From Musa acuminata AAA Group (Eukaryota; Streptophyta; Magnoliopsida; Zingiberales; Musaceae), in contig NC_088335.1 of the NCBI RefSeq assembly GCF_036884655.1, forward strand, positions 39,464,501 through 39,528,500: a DNA stretch of 64,000 nt, in the 5' to 3' direction. Below are positions 57,038-64,000 of this stretch, piece after piece. The position numbers were made by a program, and so were the translations under genes. The notes below the pieces were generated by a model. It made no database searches and was not told the origin of the DNA. It saw nothing but the letters and a program-made list of their open reading frames with translations. Numbering within the stretch: the first letter of the stretch is position 1; each line of letters opens with the position of its first letter.

Positions 57038-59600
57038 CTCCGTGAGCAATCTTACGAAGAACAAGAAAACGCTCGAAGCCAAGAAAGACTCAAGAAGAAA
57101 AAGATACAATACGACGCCAAGTCTAACAGCAGGAGAGTGCCATTGGCATCGGAGAATGGAAGGGAGCCGGGCAACCCTCGATCCTTGGCTGGGTTCGAGA
57201 GAAAAGGATAATTCGAGTTGATGGAAGCAGCGTGTGGGCTATTTATCACGGAGACAGAGACAGAGAGAGACGGAGACGGAGGGAGGTGTTCCTTTGATTA
57301 CTGCGCAAAGAAGAAACATGAATACGAAATGCCTATCTATATTAACATCGGTCAATAGGAACCGTTGGATGATCGATGGACGGCTGATAAAATTTGACGG
57401 GAGTGTTTAGAACTAAAAAAAGCGAAAAAGAAAAAAAATAATCTGATGCTGATGTCGATGAATACTATATTTTAATTAATTCACAATATAATAAAAATAT
57501 AATCCCTGATCATAACTTGGTCAAGAAACGAATCAAGAACAGTAAGCTGGAGGATGGTGAAAACCCAAGCAACAAAGTGAGGAGGAATGAGTGACTGACC
57601 ATATGTAATTATAAGTTACCGAATATCCTAAATCTTACATAAAATATTGTATCGCTTTAATGAATATCCTATGCATACATGACAGCGTTGTTTATGCATT
57701 GTATTACAAGTATGAGAGAGAATAACCAAATGAGAAGTAAAGTTCATACATACATTATATAGCTCAGACACAAATGCACGCCATCTGAAAGCCTTTCCTG
57801 CCACATCAGTGAAGCCATTTCGATCTGAAACTGCAAATATTAATTACGATCATCGTTTTCTCTCTGTTATTCCTTATCAATCCATTAACAAGTAGGAGAA
57901 AGAATGATCAGATGAACATACATTATATATAGTCTTCTGAGCTAAAGACACAATGCAGGCCATCTGAAGTCTTTCCTCCGCAGCATTAGTGAAGACACTT
58001 TGTCTTTCTTCCTTAAACAATCCCAATAATAAGTAGGAGAGGAAAAATAATTCAGATGAACAGGAAAGTTAATACATTATACTCTTCTGAAGTCTGTCGT
58101 CCAGCATCAGTTCTGAAGGCACTTTGACACACTTTTATCTTTATTCCTTGCTTGGCACTGGATTGACAAGTAGCAGAAAGACCGATCACATGAAAACAAT
58201 CAGTACCCCGCTCACTAATACTCTCTTTCCTTTGCACCAAAGTGGGCACTCTATTAGTGGGGTCAGTTGCATGCAGCCACCATGGCTGAAAAGTGAGGAG
58301 GAAGACAAGGCCGGTGGCTCTTTTCTTCTCCAACTTCCTCCTCCTCCCTACTTTATGTGATTGGTTCAGAAATAGGAACCCTAATCTATCAACCATTTAC
58401 TATTCCAGAATGGTGTATAATTTACCTTCGGTTATATCCATCGTACGTATGTATAGGATTTCTTAATTTAAGACTGATCTCATTTAATAAGTTTTATTAA
58501 TTCTATTAGGATTTCAAACTATTAATCAACTAAGAAAAGCTCATGACTTGGACTTCATTGTGTTTTAGAGAACAAGGCAATGGCTATAGAACAGGAATCA
58601 CAATTAAGTTACAGCTATAAACCTAAGGGTGGGGGGAACATCTAATGATGCTTCCCTCCCAACCAGCAATTATTTATGGACGAAGAGGATTCTTCTTCTT
58701 TAACTGTGTCATTGACACAAAAGCACTAGAATTCACAAGCAATCTATACCCTACTTGTTCTATGATACAAACTTCATCCAACGCCTATGTTTCTGTTGTC
58801 TTCTTCACAAAGAATATAATGTTTTAAAGACAGTTCAAAAGAAGCCATTGATGCAGCGGCCAAGGAGGGAAATGTTACATAGAAGAAAACATCTGCAATC
58901 ATTTGATTTAGTTTGGTGCAGAAGCTCTTTGGCCAAGGGAGTACTGTGGGGATATATACTGAGGGAACCGTTGTTATTACTCTGATCTAATCACAAGTGA
59001 ATCATGAGACCCAGCATCCAAGGGGGGACATGGGTAGAGTCCAAAGCTTGTTGGATTCCATGTTATTACATCTTGCCTACTGCAAATGACAACATAATAG
59101 AGCAAGAAAGAAGGAGATGATGTGCATGCTTGATCATAAAACTAGTCTGATCTGATAAGGCCAACAAGCAACTGTTAGGAACCATAGGATAAATATAATG
59201 ATTCAAAGTGATAGTGATGACAGCACAGACTATGATAACAAGCAGAAAAGAAAGCAAAAAATTCATCGGTTTCAGAAACAAGCAATGTTGATATCTCAAC
59301 AACTGAAGCCACTCATGCAGCAGCTTTGTTGGTGTCTGTTCATCATCTTCTGAATGATACAGAAACTTGCCATGGTTTCATCTCCATCGAAGAATTACCA
59401 GCATTTTATGCCATACAAATGCAAACAAGCCGGTCGTTGGCTAACAAGCATTTGGGTGAAGGAATATGGCATATACATTTACTTCTGCAGCTGGAAATAA
59501 ACCTAACAAGCCATTGATGTAGCGATTAAATATTTAAGCAAGTGTGTAAAAGAACACTTGCATGCAAAAACCTACGTGCAGTCACAGGTTTTAGTATCTT
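57038..59600. other. DUF4408 gene promoter and intergenic DNA
   Basis: 57038-57300 is the likely 5' UTR and promoter, with GA-rich repeats near 57250-57290 (GGAGACAGAGACAGAGAGAG). A decayed tandem repeat occupies 57746-58205. No further gene is seen; open frames at 58052-58396 and elsewhere match nothing I recognise. Confidence 0.5.
57746..58205. repeat. Decayed tandem repeat, about three units of 130-170 bp
   Basis: Each unit begins near ATACATTATAT (57748, 57918, 58071), continues with GCCATCTGAAG-CTTTCCT-like and CAT(C/T)AGTGAAG-CA-TTT sequence, and ends near ACAAGTAGGAGAAAG...GATCA-ATGAA. Divergence between units is strong. Confidence 0.7.
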
Positions 59601-59639
59601 TCCTTCATCATGGAAAGTATGCAACTTGCCAAAGGAAAA

Positions 59640-61200
59640 GCTATTTAAACTATTCGGAAGAGTATTATTTTTAGAGTTAATTGTATTCGAACTGTTCGGA
59701 TGAGTCTTAATTGTATTTAAATTAGGAAGAGTTTTTACATAATTAATATTTATTCATATAAATACACTTTGAGTCTAAAAAATCTTGATGAAAGAGAAAG
59801 GAAGAGGCAAAGTACTTTGGGTGCCCTTGAGAGTTTTTCTCTAGTGAATTTAGAAAGAGTTGAGAGAAAAATTCTTCATATTTACATAACAGAATATGCA
59901 AAGGGATTGTTCGGATAATTTAAAGGTCTTGTAATTGATCTCTATTGAAAAATTTAGTTTTCTTCGTGGATGTAAGTAGAGAGTTGTCGTTAAATCTTGC
60001 ATCGACTTTTTTAGTATATTTTTATTATTAATCTTTAGATTTATTCTTTTAGTTTTGATTTTTATTTTCTCTCCCTCTTTAACAAAGTGGTATCAGAGTC
60101 CAAAAGATTCGATGATTAGATATTCAATTAAGATGTTGATGGTTGATCTCACTGAGTTTACTATGAAGAAATTTGATAGAAGAAATAGTTTTATCTTATG
60201 ATAAAGAAGGATAAAAGATCTTCTTAATTGATAAGGCTTAGCAAGAACGTTAAAGGAACAAATAGACAAATAAAAAAAGATGAGCAATAAAAATTTAGTG
60301 AAACATAAGATAAGTGTGTCAGTATTATTTGTCTTTGTATCGCCAATAATATTATGAATAATTTTATTAATGATAACTCTATTGTGATTAATTAGGATAA
60401 ATTTAAAAAAAAATTATTGGGCTAAAAGTTTAACTAATCAATTATATCTATTGTAGAAATTATACAGATTGATGATAGAGGAAGGTAGAGACTTAGTAAA
60501 ACATCAAAACATATTCAAAGAAATATTTGATAAATTAAAGAAAGTTAATATGAAGATTAATAAAGAAGATAAGGGCTATTTTTTTTACATCGCTAACTAG
60601 CTCTTATGATAACTTTTTGGAAATAAATTCTATGAGGATGGTATAGTAACTTTAAAATAAGTTTAAAAAGTTTTATTATCTCATGCTACTAGGAAAAAAA
60701 TATAAATATGTGAACATAGATTATGAGGTAATAGTTGCTTAAGGTAGAGGTTGACAAGGATGATTTTCTAATGGAAGTAGATATTAGTGTGGTAGGTTGA
60801 GATCAAGAGTTAAGTTTTTGGATAATATTCTATAGTATAAATGTAAAAAGTACAAACATATCAAGCAAATTTATCCAAGAAAAAAGAAACAAGAAGAAGA
60901 GACTAGTGAGTGTTTGATGAATGGTAATGAAGATGTCTTTACAATCGTCAAAGGTAACAATGTAATTTTTTTAGAAGAATTAATTTTTAGATTTTGTTTG
61001 TGTACTCTTGCACTCAGAATAATTATTTTAATTTATTAAATGATAAGTTGACTAGTAAATTGATTCTGACGAATGATTCAATAATGAAGGTCATAGGTGT
61101 CAATTAAGTAAAAATAAAAATATTAGATTTCTAGAGTTATGTCTATAAGCTAGAGGTGGAGTTTCAAAAGTTACTAAGATTGCATGATCTTGATGAAAGA
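59640..61200 (+). mobile_element. Degenerate copia remnant (LTR end, PBS, gag traces)
   Basis: A possible LTR (left edge unclear) with a TATAAATA box near 59757 ends TTTAACA at about 60084. The primer site TGGTATCAGAG lies at 60088. Traces of Gag follow (FDRRN-F... near 60165-60200) and a zinc-knuckle remnant, CKKYKHIKQIYPRKKK, near 60846-60895, whose Cys/His spacing is damaged. Many stops and frameshifts are present; no pol and no right LTR are seen before the foldback element at 61217. Confidence 0.72.
60088..60099 (+). other. Primer binding site of the degenerate copia remnant
   Basis: TGGTATCAGAGT, one mismatch to the initiator tRNA-Met complement, four bases after a TTTAACA LTR-like end. 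Confidence 0.75.
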
Positions 61201-61216
61201 AAGATTGTATAAAAAA

Positions 61217-61571
61217 TTATATATTATACCTTATAATTAACTACATTTAGCATCCTGGTCCATACACTTTCAAAAGTTATATTGAGATCCTTAATACTTA
61301 TGAAAGTGAAACATTCAACCTCGTTTCTTCTCACGCCGTAGACTCTATTAATGGAAATATCGTACGTACTCCATGGTAAACTAAAGTTAGGTAAAGTCAA
61401 CATGTACTCAATGATAAACTCTATGATATTTTCATCAATAGAGTCGATGCCGTAAGAGACAATGTGATTAAATATTTTATTTTCATAAGTATAAGGATCC
61501 TAATATAACTTTTGAAAGCATAGTGACTAAGATGCTAAAGGTACTAATTACAGGAGATAATATGTAATTAG
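61217..61571. mobile_element. Foldback / long-TIR MITE
   Basis: The left arm (about 61217-61377) is the inverted complement of the right arm (about 61400-61571). Both read inwards as AATTA..TAC..TTTAGCATC, then TATGCTTTCAAAAGTTATAT / ACACTTTCAAAAGTTATAT, then GATCCTTA-TACTTATGAAA, then CGACTCTATT-ATG-AAATATC, with a short loop. No coding capacity. A partial relative lies at 53695-53980. Its right end directly abuts the LTR at 61572. Confidence 0.82.
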
Positions 61572-62836
61572 TGTTAGAACCAAAATCGGTACTAAGAGGG
61601 GTGAATTAGTGCTTTCGTAAAACTTCCAACGATTCAAAATTTTCATTCAATAAAGCTCGTATCGGAAAAATATTTAACTTGAAAACGTTCATAAGAGTAA
61701 TGAGCATAGTAAGCAAGTAAATCAGTTAACAATATGAATGAAAATTATAATAGAAATGCAAACCGAGTTTTATAGTGGTTCGGTCATCGCGATCTATGTC
61801 CACTCTCGATTCCTCTTCTGTTGAGGCCACTGACATTCACTAACGATCTTCTTTCAATAGGTGAAGATCAACTACCCTTTTACAACTCTTTCTTCTTTTC
61901 ACAGGTTTAGGAGACAATCTTTACAAGCCTCACACCTCTCGTAGACTAAGCCCGAAACTAAAAGAGAATGAGGACACTTAGCACTTTTTCAACTCAGAAT
62001 AACAACCCCTTTCTACTCTTTTTTCTTGCTTCCCAAGTAGGAAAGAGTAGAGTATTTATAGACCTCAAATGGATTCAAATTTGAAGTCAACAAGGGTCTC
62101 ATCCCAGGTTTTCGGGGTACTAGCGGTACCACTACCAGTACTGGGCGGTACCATTGCCTATAGACTGATACTAGGTGGTACCACTGCCTAGTTTGACAGT
62201 ACCACTGCCTGACAGCCTCGGAGATCGGGCTCTTGGAGATTAAGCCTCTAGCGGTTCCACCGCCTGGTCTAGCGGTGCCACCGCTTGACCCAACATTTGA
62301 GTCACACTAAATGAGCATCCCAATGGGCCTAAATCAGCCCTAGATCAGGCCCAATGGACTCTTAATTGAGTTGGTCTAATTATGTTTAAAACTAACTCAA
62401 TTACAACTTAGACTACTTCAATTAAGACTTTATTGAATACAAGCATGAATCACATGTTGTTCGGCATATTATTGGTTTATTTGGTGCTTCGTCCGACCCT
62501 TCAACACTTCGTCCAACCTTTTGATGCATCGTTCTCTCCTTCGGCATATTGCCCAATCGGTATGTTGACCTCCACAATATCCGATCTCCTTGGTGTAATT
62601 TTTAATCCCTCTGACCTGATGCCCGAACTCATAGCATGAAGCCTTCTGCCAATAGGTCAACCAGTCCTTTGGCCCAACATCCAATCTTCTAACATATTCC
62701 ATTCTGACTCAAACTCTAATTCTACTGCTTTAATCGATTTGTCTTTTTTTGATTGAAGCTAGTCCTACGTCACTTAGACATATATTAGATCATAACTTTA
62801 TCAATTAGTTTCATCATCAAAATCTGAGATTCAACA
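61572..62836 (-). repeat. 3' LTR of the third element
   Basis: 1265 bp. It holds a palindromic GC array (62118-62287) and, on the minus strand, a TATAAATA box (62053-62060). Confidence 0.88.
62118..62287. repeat. Palindromic GC array in third-element LTR
   Basis: Several GCGGTACCA(C/T)(T/C)(A/G)CC and AGCGGT(T/G)CCACCGC units lie upstream (minus sense) of the TATA box. They resemble but are not identical to the GGCGGTGGCACCGCC units of the inner element. Confidence 0.78.
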
Positions 62837-62838
62837 AT

Positions 62839-62851
62839 CTCCCCCTTTTTG
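62839..62851 (-). other. Polypurine tract of the third element
   Basis: On the minus strand AAAAAGGGGGAGATT immediately precedes the LTR, matching 8644-8656. Confidence 0.85.
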
Positions 62852-62958
62852 ATGATGATAACTAATTAATGATAAAGTTTAACTAAACTCCCCCAATCAA
62901 TATGTTATATTGATAGAACCTTTGAATTCATGAGTATTTCATCATTTAGTGCAAGAAG

Positions 62959-63970
62959 TTAACATGCAATAATCTTATTTTTTAAAATTTTAAATTCATT
63001 AAAAATAGAAGCATGATCCTTTTTTAACAACCTATATTTTTTACTAACTAGTTTACATTCATCAAATAAATCATGGAAAGCATCATCAGTTGAGTTGTAT
63101 ACCTTATCGTCAAAAGTCATTAAGGCGTAGTTCGCCACTTTGTCTTTGTTAGTTTGTTTATCGTCTTCGGATGTACTTGATTCATCCCAAGCCACAGAAT
63201 ACTTTCTTTTTCTTTGGTAACTTCTTCTTTTTAAGTTTATTTTTATTTTTTGATTCTTATTTTATGAACCTTTTAAATTTACTTGTGAGGAGTTCAAAGT
63301 TATCATCATCATAGCTTTCGCTCGAGTGGTTTTCTTTTGATCTAAGTGTCAAATCCTTCTTGTTCTTTGGAAGGTTATTCTCAAGTTCATCTTTTATCAT
63401 ACAAGTCATTTCATATGTCATTAATGAACCGATAAGTTCTTTCAGTGAAAAATTATTTAAGTCATTTACTTTTTGTATTGTAATTACTTTCGAATCCTAA
63501 TTTTCAGAAAGAGATCGTAAAACTTTATTAACAAGTTCAAGATTCAAAAAATATTTTCTAAGAGCTTTTAAACTATTGATAACATTTGTAAAACGGATGT
63601 ACATATCAACAATAGTTTCGCTTGGTTTCATTTGAAATAATTCAAAATCATACATCAAAAGATTTATTTTAGGCACTTTTACTCTATTCATGCCTTTATG
63701 AGTTACTTCTAGTGTGTGCTAAATCTTATATACAGTTTTGTATATAGAAATATAATTAAATTTATTTTTATAAAGCACAAAATAAAACGTTCATCGCTTT
63801 AGCATTCAAAGAAAAAGTTTTCTTCTCCAAATCATTCCATTCATTCATTGGATTAAAAGACTTTTAAAAATCACTTTCGACAATATTTCATAAATTCAAA
63901 TCCATAGAAAGCAAGAAAACTCTCATCCAAGTTTTTCGATAAGTATAGTCCATCCCATTGAACATAGGAG
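62959..63970 (-). pseudogene. gag: gag of the third element, broken
   Basis: On the minus strand the UBN2-type Gag is readable in pieces: PPMFNGMDYTY near 63940, then INLLMYDFELFQMKPSETIV, DMYIRFTNVINSLK and LELVNKVLRSLSEN (63497-63691), and a C-terminal part with ESSTSEDDKQTNKDKVANYA and YRLLKKDHASIF (62959-63195). The frames are separated by stops and frameshifts, so it is not intact. The start codon lies at or just beyond the window edge. Confidence 0.82.
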
Positions 63971-64000
63971 GGTGAATGATCGAATGGCCATCTAGATTGC

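Larger units (their letters stand above)
61572..64000 (-). mobile_element. Third gag-only LTR element, 3' part (minus strand), runs off the window
   Basis: On the minus strand the order is: gag fragments (about 63960 to 62960), polypurine tract (62839-62851) and 3' LTR (62836-61572, starting TGTTGAATCTCAGATTTTGATGATG and ending TTGGTTCTAACA). LTR ends, PPT and Gag are clearly related to the two elements at 1-12187, but the LTR sequence differs enough to be a separate family member. The 5' LTR lies beyond the right window edge, so target duplication cannot be checked. Confidence 0.88.

Noticed and set aside
58052..58396. 114-codon minus-strand frame
   Set aside because: Overlaps the decayed tandem repeat, shows no domain and is open on the other strand too.

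Overview
This window is eukaryotic nuclear DNA from a flowering plant. Genes have GT-AG introns, there are many Ty1/copia-type LTR retrotransposons primed by initiator-tRNA-Met sites, and plant-specific families are present (DUF639, SRM1-type MYB, GEM-like GRAM protein, CC-NBS-LRR, DUF4408/DUF761). The gene style and the long gag-only LTR elements with GC-rich LTR arrays suggest a monocot, perhaps a banana relative (Musaceae). That placement is inference, not proof.

Layout: 1-12187 is one gag-only LTR retrotransposon (5' end outside the window) with a second, related, complete element (2935-10278, target duplication CTAAA) nested inside it. 12188-16243 is intergenic, with a decayed pyruvate-kinase first exon on the minus strand. 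16244-26622 is a ten-exon DUF639 gene (706 aa; all exon lengths add up in frame) carrying a hAT-type MITE in intron 7. 27569-27920 is an NDR1/HIN1-like (LEA2) pseudogene that has lost its middle. 28241-31432 is an intact single-exon CC-NBS-LRR gene of 1063 aa, followed by a broken LRR fragment of the same type. 35373-40137 is a two-exon SRM1/DIVARICATA-type MYB gene. 41542-42582 is a four-exon GEM-like GRAM gene. 43503-51628 (minus) is a DUF829/TMEM53-like gene. It is broken by a copia element inserted about 20 bp from a splice acceptor, a 2-bp frameshift and a nonsense codon. The copia element itself carries a second copy of the same hAT MITE. 56231-57037 (minus) is a DUF4408/DUF761 membrane protein gene. 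59640-61200 is a degenerate copia remnant, 61217-61571 a foldback element, and 61572-64000 the 3' part of a third gag-only LTR element on the minus strand.

The cellular genes are unrelated to each other in function, as expected in a plant genome: immunity (NLR, NHL remnant), transcription (MYB), hormone- or stress-linked GRAM protein, and membrane proteins of unknown role. The main story is mobile elements: nested insertions that can be ordered, three related gag-only elements sharing a palindromic GC array just upstream of the LTR TATA box, and one gene in the process of dying. No bacterial-type system, CRISPR array or recognisable RNA gene was seen.
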